DNA of 64,000 nucleotides from Malania oleifera (taxonomy: Eukaryota; Streptophyta; Magnoliopsida; Santalales; Ximeniaceae): positions 41,847,890 to 41,911,889 of the forward strand of contig NC_080425.1 of NCBI RefSeq assembly GCF_029873635.1. The letters are read 5' to 3'. This document shows positions 11,585 through 23,061 of the stretch, in pieces; the first letter of the stretch is position 1; each line of letters opens with the position of its first letter. The notes under the pieces are model-generated. The model saw only the letters and a program-made list of their open reading frames with translations, made no database searches and had not been told where the DNA came from. A program made the translations under genes and the position numbers.

Positions 11585-12228
11585 TGTTGGTGTATATGTG
11601 TGCAATGCCCACCTCCCATGAGTTAATTGGCACACTTACCTGACGTATGGTTCATATGAGGTCGAAGCGGTAGACCGCAATGGTACTACAAAGACAGAAG
11701 ACGTTCCCCTCCGAGACACGAGGGTCCGAAGGCAGCGCCTCTGGTGGGTGGTATGGGGGGCAACATCCCTCGATATGGTATGGCCTATCCATTGTGAACG
11801 GTGGGCATGGTATGTCAAAGACGACTAATGTCAAAGATGACCACTAATTTTAAAGATAGCCACTAATGTCAAAGTAGGCCACAAATGTCAAGGACGACCA
11901 CTAATGTCAAAGTCGGTTACTAATGTCAAATTCGGCCATGGTAGGTGAGCTACCACCACTTACCATGGTAGGTGAGCCACCCATGTGCTTCTTCCATGGA
12001 CCAAAGGCTATAAATAAGACCCCCCCCCCCCCACTGGAGCACAACACACACATCTCGACTGCAAGATTGTGTCCTCTTTTATTTTTCTATTTGTTGTCCT
12101 TTCACCATTGAAACTCATTTAATGAGTGCATGGTTGGACAAATTGTTGTAATCTGATTGTTGTAATAAAACTTTGTGTCATCTCTTCAATTGTTTCGTTA
12201 AAACAGATCTTGGTGTTGTTATTCTACA
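11585..12228 (+). mobile_element. solo LTR of the copia-3 family inside copia-2 (644 bp)
   Basis: Begins TGTTGGTGTATATGTG and ends GTTATTCTACA, with a perfect five-base target duplication GAAAT at 11580-11584 and 12229-12233. It is recognisably the same LTR as 18509-19064: both carry TGTGCAATGCCC, GGTAGACCGCAATGGTACTA, a run of CACTAATGTCAAAG units, a C-run after AATAAGA, and TCTTGGTGTTGTTATT near the end. No internal sequence is present, so it arose by LTR-LTR recombination after insertion. Confidence 0.93.
11820..11935 (+). repeat. tandem CCACTAATGTCAAAG units in the solo LTR
   Basis: About seven copies of a 15-20-base unit with core ACTAATGTCAAAG(A/T) and changing 3' bases. The sister LTR has the same array at about 18723-18805. 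The array is family-specific, and its unit number differs between copies. Confidence 0.8.
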
Positions 12229-12402
12229 GAAATGAGCTATAATGCACTTATATTTGATTATAGTATAATGATTTTTTTTGAACTTATATTTAAAATTCTC
12301 ATTTTGATACATATTGTTAAATATATGCTTATTGCAAGGGGGAGATTTATCAAGGTTCTCTCATCTTTGCTCTTTATTTGTCATCATCAAAAAGAAGGAG
12401 AT
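12229..12402 (+). other. end of copia-2 internal region with polypurine tracts
   Basis: Resumes the copia-2 interior after the solo LTR. GCAAGGGGGAGATTTATC at about 12337 is an upstream polypurine tract copy, and AAAGAAGGAGAT at 12391-12402 is the LTR-adjacent tract, weakened from GGGGGAGAT. The phrase TTTATTTGTCATCATCAAAA between them matches the equivalent spot before the copia-1 LTR (about 2492). Confidence 0.75.
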
Positions 12403-14057
12403 TGTTGGTCTAACAGGCTTTCGAATCTTGTTTTGATGATAACAAATAAAGGATAATTTAACAAGTTATGGTTTAAGTGATGATATTTCAGGAAACCTAG
12501 TATGTCAAATTCAAAAGGTGCAAAAATTTGAAAGTCCAAATATCACAAGTACCATAAAGCTATACTTTATTCACAAAGTGATTAAATGAAAGCTCAAAGA
12601 GGTCCAAGATGGTCAAGACATACATATGAAGCTTAAAGAATACTCAAGCTCAAGGCAAAGATGATTCAAAGCAATGATATACATGAAGACTTCAAAGTTT
12701 ATAGAGTTTTCAATGTCTTTAGGAAGTCTTATGTAAGTACTTCACTTTAAATATCATTTTGAATGCTTTGAAACTCATTAGGGGTTAATATGGACTTAGA
12801 GACCTTACTTTAAAAACCTTGGAAAGTATACTTTCAATGCATCAAAGCAAAATGGCTAAGAGTTTTGAAAACAAACTTCAAAAACAGGTTTTTGACTGTT
12901 CAGGTGACTAACCTATGCTTGGTTAGGCGATTGCCATTTTACCTGAATTAAATTTGAACAGATAGTGAAGGATCAAGCGACTGACCCCTGGCACCTTAGG
13001 CAACTGACCCTATTTTGAACTGAAAATTTACACTGTGTTCAAAGGTCAGGCGACTAACCATGAAGGGTTCAGGCAATTGACCATCGTAAATGACTAATTT
13101 TTAAAATGCTTTAAATTTCAAATTCGAGTTGCTTGTGGCCCAAACTTGCTAAATACTTGGGAAGCACTCTAAGTAACTTGGGAAACACAAATTTATTGCT
13201 TTTTGAGCTTATAAATACATGGTTTCAAAAATCAAATTAATTACCAAGAATTAAAAATCAATTTTCAAGGTATATTTCTCACTCTCTCTCAAAGCCCTCT
13301 TGCACACGTATTCTTGTCGAGAAATTTCTAAGAAAAACCGAGTCTCTAATTACTGATCTGAAAGCTAATATTTTGAGTTTTGATTCACATCAAAAGAAAG
13401 AAACCCAGTGACATTCTTGAGCTTCAAATATATTCTTATTTGATATTTACTTTGAAGTATTAGTTGTGCTTAATCTTGTACTAACCGGTTCTATCTGAGA
13501 GCACTTCTTGTACACAAGAATTCTTTCTTGTCTCCTTGTTTTCTTGATGGTTTAGGGTTATTGGATCGTTGTACCGAGCGTAGGGTATTGCTTGGAGAGG
13601 AGGCTCCACCCTAACTGAAGGAGGGACTGTAAAGGTTTTCTTCGCCCATAAAGAAGCATTATAGTGGAATCCGTAGGTGGTCTTGCCTAAGGCAAGGACG
13701 TAGGATGGTATAAGCTAAACCTTATAAATACATGGCTTTTATCAAACTCTACGCTAAGTTATACAAATGATGAATCACGGGAATACTACTGAAACTTATA
13801 TATTGGTTAAATAACTTGTTGATTGGTTGGTTGATTGATTGATTGATTGATTGACATTGTTGAAAGTATCTAATTAAGAATCATTGACTTGTGTTGATAT
13901 TAAGTATGGATTGTGGTTGGTTTAATTAAGCATTAAAAATCAAATCATTCTTGTGTGTTTACTAAGTTTACAAAAGGTTGTGAATTTGTAAAAAGAGATA
14001 AAAGTAACTTTTAAAAACTCAATTCACCCCCCTTTTAGGATTACACCTTAGTTTTCA
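12403..14057 (+). repeat. 3' LTR of copia-2 (1655 bp)
   Basis: Starts TGTTGGTCTAACAGG and ends CCTTAGTTTTCA. It is shorter than the 5' LTR mainly because the segment equivalent to about 6755-6945 is deleted: the sequence passes from AAGCTAAACCTTATAAA straight into CATGGCTTTTATCAAACTC at about 13725. The dyad-motif zone is at about 12896-13085. A GATT microrepeat near 13825-13850 is expanded relative to the 5' copy. Confidence 0.92.
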
Positions 14058-14243
14058 ATGACATTAGACCTAAATGTGTTTGACACTTGCAGGCAACCCC
14101 AAAATCTGGAAGAACTTCAGGAAATGAACTTTTTGGAATCCATACTGGATAAAGACCCTTTCTTGTTGAAACAAGACAGTCAATTGGAATATGGTTTGTC
14201 TGAAACCTTGGAGAATATTGACTCATTTATTGCTAATTCATAA
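14058..14243 (+). pseudogene. gypsy-1 coding fragment, right half of the split gene
   Basis: The frame opens with MTLDLNVFDTCRQPQNLEEL at the copia-2 boundary and runs 61 residues to a stop. It continues the gypsy sense that breaks off at 5436 (which ends NLNFGNM); the shared Met codon is part of the target duplication. In Athila/TAT-like gypsy proteins a segment of this kind follows the GRPFL protease region. The early stop and what follows show that reverse transcriptase and integrase are missing here. Confidence 0.8.
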
Positions 14244-15692
14244 AATCCTGTTGCAGGTAACAAAACAAACTTGTCGTAGCGACTCAGATTTGGAGACCGA
14301 CCACTTAAATCCATAATCCAGAAACCATCGAATAAAATTCCTCCCGAGCCTCTAGAAATACCGTGATGTTTTACTTTTCTTTATTTCATTTTGCATTATT
14401 TTGTTTGTAGGTACATTTTATTTTAGTTTTATTTTTTGTCCTTTACTTCTCTCCCCAAGTACTTTTCTATTTCTCTCATTGTTTTCTTTTGTCCTTCAGT
14501 TGTTATTTTTTATTTTATTTCCTAGGATTGCACTCTTTTCAAAACTATTCAGGTACTTCTTTTTCCTCTTTCTTGTAATTTTTCTTTTACTTCTTTGTTC
14601 ATCTTTTAGTTGTTTTGCTTTTCTTTTAACTGTTCGCTTTGTGTAAATTCTTTTATTTCTCCTGCATCATTGAGGACAATGCTACATTCTAGTTGGGGGT
14701 GGAAGGGAATTTACTTTGTTGTTTGCATGCTTTAAACATATGTTGGTCTACTTTGGGAAAGTACTGTTATTGAGCTCATAGCATGCTAAATTCCTTATTT
14801 GTGAACGTTACATACCAAAATTTCTTTTTTGAGGATACGGAACATGTAGGATGTAGTGCAATCAAAGTTTAAATCAAAAGAGAATTTTATCCATGTCACT
14901 TTGTTTCAATCAGGGGAAGGATGTTGAAAGTCTTGCTACACGCACTATACATGTTAGAAGACTTAAAAAGACTACCTTAGATCATTTTTGGTTGATGCAT
15001 ATTTCAGTTGTTTGAGACTCTAATGAATCATATCCTAATGGCTTAGAAAGAAAAGAGAAAAGAAAGAAAAAGAAAAAGTTTGAAGCAAATGAAAATGAGA
15101 AGCAAGCCAAGGATCAATTGTAAAAAAGAAAAGAAAAAAAAAAAGAATCCAAAAGAGAGAAACAATTGTGTATTGAAAATGACTACCTATTACTAGCATC
15201 TTAACTAAATAAAAAAGTGAGTACCTTTTAAAGTGTAGTAGTGTGAAAGCCACCATTGTATATTCATATATTGGAAACAGCTACATGCTAATGAGGTCCT
15301 AACTAAACAAAAAAGTGGGTGCCTTTTAAAGTGTAATAGTGTGAAATCTACCAATACAATGTTTTTGAATTAGAGTAAGATCATGCGGTTGTCTCAGATT
15401 AATTGTTGTGATTAAAATCATTAATGTGTATTGGTAGTCAATCTTGGAATTTTAGCTTTATTATCATGCATGCAAGCTTTGTTACAATTCATTAGCTTGG
15501 TTGATTTACTAAATGGTGTATAAATCTCTCAGTTGATACTTAACTTAGGTTAATCTGTTTCCTGTGTTCCTAAACTCATTAAGCATATTTCATGGTATAT
15601 GATTTTCAAAAGTATTGGAATTATGGTTGCTAATCCTCTGGTCTAAATGCATTCACTTTATTTGTTAGAAACTAGCAAAACATTAGTTGGGG
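14244..15692 (+). other. gypsy-1 3' untranslated region, no pol domains
   Basis: No coding region supported. A pyrimidine-rich stretch lies at about 14400-14640. The phrase TTGAGGACAATGCTACATTC and then TAGTTGGGGGTGGAAGGG near 14670-14710 is the kind of polypurine landmark seen after the genes of Athila-like elements. An A/G-rich run lies at 15045-15170. The direct repeat AACTAAA(T/C)AAAAAAGTG(A/G)GT...CCTTTTAAAGTGTA occurs at about 15203-15240 and 15301-15335. A short G-rich tract (TTAGTTGGGG) precedes the LTR at 15693. Reverse transcriptase and integrase are absent, so this is a deleted or non-autonomous gypsy element. Confidence 0.6.
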
Positions 15693-16619
15693 TGTGATTA
15701 TGCGTCAAAGTTGCGTAATTAGGTGTTTAAAATCATGAATTAAAAATTATAATTTTAATTAAGTGCCTAATTATGTTCATTATTTAAACAATGGACTCAA
15801 TTCACAATGTTTGAATTTTTATTCTATTTTTTCTATAACTTTACGAATATTTATGTTTATTTATCGCAGGATAATTTTTAGAAATTTGGAGAGGCCCATA
15901 CGTGAAGATGCATGCTTTTAATGGGTTGTATGTGAGCTGGAGTCATGCATGAAACCGTTAGCATTAAATGAAATAGGCCATGCATGATTGATAATTGTAG
16001 AAGGTTGTGTGCATGCAAGAAAACAAGCCTACACATGAAGAAAGAAAGCTGGGCATGCATGCAACATTAAAGAAGTCCGTGTGAAGAAGATTCGTGCGAA
16101 GCAAGAGAGGGGAACCGTGAGTTTTTAATGCGAGGCAAACCCATGCAATGGATGGCCCATGCACAAAGACGTAGCGTGGGCTGGGAATGCAAGAAAGCCA
16201 TGTAGTTGGGCCTATGCGCTGGGCATGAGTGGGCTGCCCTAACAAGACTGTGCCATGCAAAACGAAGCCCAGCCACATGCGTGAACTGTCATGCTAGAGA
16301 AGGCTGGCCCGTGTTGGAGTGAGAATACTGGTTTGGGCTTTGAAAATAAAATGAAGAGAGGCTTTGTGATGTGACCACGTGACACCGACCCATGAACAGG
16401 CATGAAGAGGCACCGAAATGCACTAGGCATTGGTAGCCAAATTGTAAAGGCAACAGGGGGGCATTTATGGTATAGGAGGCTAGGGTCTTAGAGGTTATTT
16501 TTCTTAGGGTTTAAAAAGTTGGCTTACCGTGGCTTTTTGTGGGGGGGGGGGGGGGGAGGGGGTTCCAACACCGCATTGAGGGGAGCTCTCTTCTCCACAG
16601 TCATTACTCTCTTCTCTCT

Positions 16620-16656
<37 letters not shown>

Positions 16657-17583
16657 TTGTTTCTTTATTTAAATTTTCATTTTAATACATTGTTTGAGTA
16701 GTTTAATGTTGGATTAAATATTAATTTTTACTTTATTGTTTCAGTAATTTATTAGATTAATTAATTTCTTGTCTTTTAGTTTGTTATTTTAAATGCTTTA
16801 AGGTTGAAGTAATTTGTTGTCTTTTAGTTTATTGTTGCAATGAGTTATTGTGGAATTAATTTGATCCAAAAATTTTGGATTGCAAACATGAGTGGCTAAG
16901 TTCTACAACTTGGGTTGCGGTTCAATGTTAGTTGCTTTCCATAATTTATTAGTTTCCCTTCGATGTTATTGTTAAACTTTTATTTGGCTAAAACCAAAAT
17001 TTGAAGGCATCATTGATAAATCACTTTCTCTTATTTCTTGCTTTGTTGTTGACTTTAGGCACAACAAAATCTTGATTTAATCTAGGATTTTCATCAATTA
17101 ATTTTTACATGAATTTCGGTTGATGCTTTGTGAGAGTATTTATTTTGTTCCGTTTGGATGTGGCAAATTTACTCGAGCTTAGGTTTGAAATTTCATCTTA
17201 TTAATGTCTTGATTGGATTAACAAGAAGAGAAGTATAGCCTAAGAAATTAGTAAATGGTGGAAGCAAAAGGACGTTGAACCCATAACTCAAGTGTTTGAT
17301 AAATTGTTTCATTGAATCTATTTTGTTTTGGTTGCGTTATTGGGTTTATATCTTTGAAATCTTGGTAAAAGTTCAATCTCATTTTAACCATTTTCTCAAG
17401 TTCTTCCCATTTTATTTACTATTTCCATAAACATAAAAAAAAACCCAAAAATAATTTCACACATTTTACATCAACAAGTTTTCACTAAGCTTTTACAAAT
17501 ACTTTGATAATCAGTGGTTCCTGTGGAATACGATCCTGGATTCATCCTTACTACAACTTGACACTTCTACACTCGGAAGCACA
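15693..17583 (+). repeat. probable 3' LTR of gypsy-1
   Basis: Begins TGTGATTATGCGTCAAAG after a G-rich tract and ends near GGAAGCACA. The phrase TTCCTGTGGAATACGATCCT close to the end is typical of plant Athila/TAT-like LTR ends. The middle (15890-16440) is unusually GC-rich, with many GCATGC words. A 16-base G run lies at about 16541-16556 and a CT microsatellite at 16604-16653. Exact ends are uncertain because the left LTR is not in the window and no target duplication can be tested. Confidence 0.6.
16541..16653. repeat. poly-G run and CT microsatellite
   Basis: A G run at about 16541-16556, followed by G-rich sequence and then (CT)n at 16604-16653. Both lie inside the gypsy-1 LTR. The small ORF across them (glycines then Leu/Ser repeats) only translates the simple repeats. 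Confidence 0.9.
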
Positions 17584-18508
17584 ATTCATAATGAGTCGGC
17601 ATGTATATGCATATATTTATATATGTATGAAGGTGTATATGTATGTTAATGTATACTTGTAGAAATATGTGTTTAAATATGTATGCATGTACTTGGGTTG
17701 GTATAAATATGAATACTCATTTCTATATGTGTGTGTCTATATGGGTGTGTGTGTGTGTGTGTGTGTTTGGGAGGGGGGACTAGTTAGAAGTTTGAACTAT
17801 ATAAACTAAAAGCAAGTCAAAATAGGGTTTCAAGGGCCCAAAATGTGAAATATGAATGTTTTTGTCATAATCGAACTACCGCCACCATTGTCATAAGCAA
17901 AATGACCTACAAGAACTAAACTTGCATCAAATGAGCCAATGGGTCTCATATTTGTATTGTATGATCTAGAAAACAAGTCAAAATGAGGTTTAAGGTGCCC
18001 AAAATGTGGAATATGCTTCAAGTCAACAATCCAGTAGTCTTGTTGCAAACGAGCTAGTTGTTCCCAAGTTTGAACTGTAGGACCTACAAAACAATATATA
18101 TGTTTTTTATTCACAAATCAACTACCACCACCATACTCGCAATAAGAATTACTTGTGTAAACTAAACCTACATGAAAGAAGATCCCAACCGAGTGGGGTC
18201 AGTTCCGACACGTCCGTGACATTGAGTAAGACATGCTAGAGCTAACGGTACCCAAAAACTCTTTGGTTTGAAAATTATGCGTTTAGAAGCAAACCTAGTA
18301 AACTTAATTGATTTTAAGCACTCATGTGTTCAAGTTAGGCATACGAGATCCAAACCAAGTGGGGTTAGTCCCGACACGTCCATGACATTGAGCTGGACAT
18401 GTCAAAGATGACAGTGTCCAAAAACTCCTCGGTTGAAAATTATATGTTTAGAAGCAAACTTAGTAAACAATTGATTTTAAGCACTTAGGTATCCAAGTCA
18501 GGCATATG
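17584..18508. repeat. spacer with TATG-rich DNA, TG microsatellite and two degenerate tandem repeats
   Basis: No gene seen. 17600-17745 is TATGTATG-rich, and (TG)n lies at about 17747-17766. AGCAAGTCAAAATAGGG at 17811 recurs as ACAAGTCAAAATGAGG at about 17973, giving a degenerate repeat with a period near 162. A second pair, about 18178-18355 and 18356-18508 (GATCC(C/A)AACC(G/A)AGTGGGG and so on), is a roughly 175-base tandem duplication. The third copia LTR sits at the end of its second unit. Confidence 0.65.
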
Positions 18509-19064
18509 AGTTGGTGTATATGTGTGCAATGCCCGCCTCCCAAGAGTTAAATGACACACTTACTTGACGTATGGCTTATATAAGGTTGAAGTGGTAGACC
18601 GCAATGGTACTATGAAGGTAAAAGACATTCCCCTCCAAGGCATAGGGGTCCGGAGGCAACGCCCCCTGAGAATGCAGGGTCAGGGTATGTCCTATCCAGT
18701 GTGAACGGTGGGCACGGTATGTCAAAGACATCCACTAATGTCAAAGATGGTCATTAATGTCAAAGACGGTCACTAATGTCAAAGACGGCCACTAATGTCA
18801 AAGACGACCATGGTAGGTGAGCCGCTCATGTGCTTCTTCCACAAACCAGAGGCTCTGAAATAAGATCCCCCCCCCCCCACTGAAGCATCACACACATCTC
18901 GACTGCAAGATTGTGTCCTTTTTTGTTTTTCTATTTTTCCTCATTTCGCCATTGAAGCTCATTTAGTGAGTGCATGATTGGACAAATTGTTGTAATCTGA
19001 TTGTTGAAATAAAACATCTCTTTAATCATTTCTTTAAAGTTGATCTTGGTGTTGTTATTATACA
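18509..19064 (+). repeat. 5' LTR of copia-3
   Basis: Opens AGTTGGTGTATATGTG (first base of the usual TG changed) and ends GTTATTATACA directly before a primer site. It is alignable end to end with the solo LTR at 11585-12228 but about 90 bases shorter, partly from fewer CACTAATGTCAAAG units. A C run lies at about 18868-18878. Confidence 0.9.
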
Positions 19065-19076
19065 TGGTATCAGAGC
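19065..19076 (+). other. primer-binding site of copia-3 (initiator tRNA-Met type)
   Basis: TGGTATCAGAGC abuts the LTR end. This is the standard copia primer site, and it confirms that 18509-19064 is a 5' LTR. Confidence 0.93.
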
Positions 19077-19121
19077 TGAAGGCTACTAAGAATAAAAAGA
19101 TATAATTGTTTACATGTTGCA

Positions 19122-19954
19122 ATGGCAGGAACTTCATCTTCAGCTACTACATCTCCACTAGCACTTCGGATACGTCCACCAGCATTCACAGAAATAAAGT
19201 TAGACGATACGAACTACACTGGAAGTTCAAGATGAGTGCTATTCTGGATTCATATTAACTACTTGATATAGCTCAAGGTATGGATCCAGAACCGATTCGC
19301 ACGCCTGATCCCACCAATCCTAAGGAAATCATCCCTCTAGATGTTGCCCTCATTAAAGCTTGGAAGAGGCGAAATGCAGATGCACTTTGTGCTATTGTCA
19401 CAAGTGTATTTGATTCTGTACTTACGTTGATCCAACATACATCCAAGGCTGTAAATTCTTGGAATGGTATGAAGAATCAATATGAAACGAGGAACCAGAT
19501 ACGCATTCAAAACTTGGAGAATCAACTTACTGTGGAAAAGCTACATAACAGAGAATTGGCAGAAGTATTCATCACCGGAATCAAAAAATTTGTGTGATAA
19601 GATGGCGGCAGCAGGCATAGCAAAGACCATTGAGAAGTTAGCTCAAAGATGTATTCAAGTGTTGCCATCAAAATATGATAGTATGGTAACTGCTCTTAAC
19701 ACACGAATTTGAACTCCTGCACTAACCTTTGAGGAATTCTGTGCTTTACTGCTAGAGGAGAAGATGAGACTGAGAACTAGAGAAAATGAAAGTAGCAGTG
19801 CTTTCAACGTGCAGATCAAAGGCAAGGACAATAATGTTGAAAATAAGAAGGGAAAGAACAAGAAGAGATTTTCTGGTATGTGCTACTATAGCAATGAAAA
19901 GGGGCATGCATCCAAGGATTGCAGAAAACGTATCCACGATGAAAAGAATGACAT
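19122..19954 (+). pseudogene. gag of copia-3, broken, 5' part
   Basis: The start ATG at 19122 gives MAGTSSSATTSPLALRIRPP and then the gag opening FTEIKLDDTNYT. A one-base change of frame follows before the WKFKMSAILDSY equivalent (about 19220-19255), where a stop appears. The UBN2-type core is open at 19280-19597 (LDVALIKAWKRRNADALCAI). The zinc knuckle near 19880-19925 reads CYYSNEKGHASKDC, so the second Cys is Ser. The sequence is cut at 19954 by a foreign LTR; protease and integrase resume after 21981. Confidence 0.88.
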
Positions 19955-21981
19955 TATTGACCTTATAGGTCACACCCTATTTTTATAATGACAAATACTC
20001 TAGTATTTGATGACTTTCAAGTTTGTGTGCAGGATCATATTAAGTTGAATCATATTGATTGCATGCAGTAACTTGAAGAAATATGAAGACCCGACATATT
20101 CATTATTTGTCTTAATTTATATTATTTAGGTCTGTAATAATCTCTGTACGTCATGCATGTAGGTTTTGTAAGCTCAAAAAGACCGTAGTTTGACCTAAGA
20201 GTTCGATCGATCGACGCCGAATTTTTGGGACTATCTCAAAACGAGCTCAGAAAGACCCTAGTATGAATCAAAGTCCCAACACTCTCACATATATCATACA
20301 AAATACAAGAGTGTTCAAAATGTGCTTAAATTGAATATTTCTAAGGAATTTGAGATAGCTCGGGCGACCGAACCCTAGGAGTTCAAAACTCCTCGGGTGT
20401 CCGAACTGTTGAAGAGTCAATAGTTGACTTGGACTCTCGGGCGACCGAACCATTTTGTGCGTACTGTCCACGGGCGCCCGAACCCTTTGAAAGGGACATT
20501 CCACCAACTTGGGCTACCAAGAGATATAGTTCAAAAAGAGACCCATGTGACCGAACACATGAGTTCGGGCGACCGACCCTATGACTGGGCACCCAAAGTT
20601 ACGAACAAAGGCTACTGACTTTGATTCGGGCCACCGAACTTCAACACGGGCGACTAAACTGATTTTAAAAAATTTTATTCCTGTATCTGTTCGGGTGACC
20701 GAACCACGGTTCAGCCACCCGAACCTCGCCGGGTTAAAATTAATTTAACCGAGGTAAAAACGGGTTAAGTTGGGTTAAGTGTGTTTAAACATTTTGAATC
20801 TTTTTTAATAATACCCAATAGGTCCCAAATGGTTATATTTTTTTTCTTATCTATAAATATGGGTTCATTTGTGAGGATTAGTATGAGATTAGCCAAAATA
20901 ATTAGCAAAAATCATCTCTATCTCAAAATCCCATTTTGTCCAAAATACTCTCAAATATTTATTCCCTTGATATATCTTGATATTGTGAGAGTTTATTGAG
21001 TTGGCTTGTGTTTATTAGATAGTGTTAATACTTTCATTTGATTGGTTGATTGTGATATTATTTTTTGGGGAGTTTGGCCTAGTTTTATCCCCCAGATTTC
21101 AATATTATAAATCTTGTGTTGGGATAAACTAGCAAGCTTAGGATATTTACATTATTATTGCATGTGTCCAATAACTTGGTTTTTGTTGTGCAAAGATTTT
21201 TCAAACAAGTAAAATATTTTCAAACTAGTACTGTGCTTATTTCATTGAGGAAAATCTTCTTACTAGTTTGATTATCATATTCATATCTTTGGAATATTGA
21301 TTTGCTACTGAACTGTACTTTGCTTAGATTCCAAGATACTGCTTGTTTTGAACACTCTTGAGCATATCACTGATTAGAGCATATTGAGTGTCGTTAGCAT
21401 AACTATTTGCATCACTGAGCTTACATGACTTATATTGTTTATGTGTATGTGATTGCGCGTATTGGGTACATATCTGCTTTACATGAAAGCATAATCATTA
21501 TACCATTTGAGTGAACATATTGTTGTATTTCTAGGCATGGCTTGAGGGGGCGGTAATCTAGCCCGATAAGGATTGTGTAAAGGTTGGGGTCAGCCCTGTG
21601 AATTTGACCTAAGGCCTTCTCCGCCCCGCAAAGATAATTTGTAAAGGTTGAGGTCAACCCTTTGCTAATTGACCTGGTTATATTAGGTGCCGCTCCACCC
21701 ATTAAGTAAGCATTAGTGGAATCCTCATGCTTGCAAGCTAGAGGCGGGGATGTAGGCATAGTTGGCCGAACCCCGATAACATATCTGGTGTTGATTTTAT
21801 TTTTTGGCAATTTACTTTTTGCACTTGTATGTTTATATTTATTGTTTAAATATTTGATTGGGATTGTGAATGCATAGAAAGACCCTAGGTTAAGTAATAC
21901 TGCTATTAAAATGATTGACCTAGGAATAAATTTTTAAATACCCAATTCACCTCCTCTCTTGGGAATACACCAAAGCTAACA
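19955..21981 (+). repeat. inserted 2.03-kb LTR (family A) interrupting copia-3
   Basis: Opens TATTGACCTTATAGGTC (TG changed to TA) and ends ACACCAAAGCTAACA. It shares the Sirevirus-like ending ACCCAATTCACC...TCTTGGGAATACACC and is the same family as the minus-strand copy at 30369. A dyad-motif zone lies at 20355-20730, with repeated (T/C)TCGGGCGACCGAAC. Flanks are GACAT and AGCAT, only three of five bases alike, so the target duplication is decayed or the copy is not a simple solo LTR. No internal region or second LTR is seen. Confidence 0.8.
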
Positions 21982-23061
21982 AGCATGTTGAAGCCTACGT
22001 GGAATGTCAGATAGGTAGCAAATTATGCTAAACCAGAATTAGATTTTTTTCATGGTTACAGAAGAAATGTGCTTAATTTCTCAAAAAGTACCAGGAGATT
22101 GCTCATGGGTACTTGAAAGTGGAGCTTCCCAATACATGACCAGCAAAAAGGAATGGTATGGTTTCCTTAAGCCTTTACATGAACCTATGAATGTGATAGT
22201 CAGAAATAATGCAAAGTGTCCAGTAAAGGGCACTAGATCCATTTCCTTAAAAACCATGAATGACCAAGGTAAAACTCTTTCAGATGTCCTTTATGTTCCT
22301 CAAATTAAAAGGAATCTTTTATCTGTAGCTACTATCACTGACTATGACTATGAAGTATGATTTATGAAAACAAAAGTTGAGATCATTGATAGCAATGGCA
22401 GCATTGTGGGTGAAGGTATTCGAAAGAATAACCTGTATGAGTTTGTGGCACTTGCCACATTAGCTAGAGATACAACAAGCAGACTTTGGCATGAAAGGTT
22501 TGGACGCATCTCTTATGCAATTTTGAAGGAGATGCAGAGAAAGGAAATGGTGATTGATTTGCCTGTAGTAGTTGATACTGTAGAGCCTTGTGAAGCTTGC
22601 ATGCTTGGCAAGCAACATCGTATGTCATTTCCACAAGAGAGCAACAACAAATCAAAGCTTCCTCTAGAGCTGGTACATATAGATCTCTATGGTAAAATGA
22701 CTACTCCTACACTAGGAGGATATTTATATTTTATGTTGTTAGTCGACGATTATAGTAGAAAGATGTGGATGTACTTTCTTCGTGATAAGGCTGAGGCTTT
22801 TGTAAAATTTAAAGCATGGCATAAACTGGTTGAAAATGAGACAGGTTTGCATTTAAAGAAACTTCGAATAGATCGAGGAGGCAAATTCACCTTAGGGGAG
22901 TTCAACAATTATTGCAGTGCATTTGGCATCAAGTGCCAATTGTCGGCACCAAAAACTCCACGACAAAATGGCGTTGTAGAACGGTGAAATCGCATTGTGA
23001 TGGAGATGGCTAGAGCAATGATGAAGGCATAAGAGCTTCCAAAATCGTTTTGGGTAGAAGC
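21982..23061 (+). pseudogene. protease and integrase of copia-3, broken, truncated on the right
   Basis: The protease block starts near 22052 with WVLESGASQYMTS; the catalytic Asp of the DSGAS motif is Glu. A TGA at 22358-22360 separates it from the pre-integrase domain (LWHERFGRISYAILKEMQ, then CEACMLGKQHRMSFP, zinc ligands kept). The integrase core has HIDLYG, LRIDRGGKF and RQNGVVER, so all three acidic residues remain, but a TGA follows the last. The frame limps on to FWVEA at 23061, where a gypsy LTR begins. Reverse transcriptase and RNase H are missing from the window. Confidence 0.9.

Larger units (their letters stand above)
5437..14057 (+). mobile_element. Ty1/copia retrotransposon, Sirevirus-like, LTR to LTR (copia-2)
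   Basis: The element is 8.6 kb, including a 0.64-kb solo LTR nested inside it. It has paired LTRs starting TGTTGG and ending TTTTCA, a primer site beside the left LTR, gag, integrase, reverse transcriptase and RNase H remnants in copia order, and a weak polypurine tract (AAGAAGGAGAT) before the right LTR. Flanks read ATGAT on the left (5432-5436) and ATGAC on the right (14058-14062), a five-base target duplication with one mismatch. It lies in the same orientation as the gypsy element it interrupts. By eye the LTRs differ by several percent and by one large deletion, so it is an old, inactive copy. Confidence 0.93.

Noticed and set aside
14401..14646. 81-residue Phe/Leu-rich ORF resembling a membrane protein
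   Set aside because: It lies in a pyrimidine-rich untranslated stretch of a gypsy element. T-rich DNA gives Phe/Leu in any frame.
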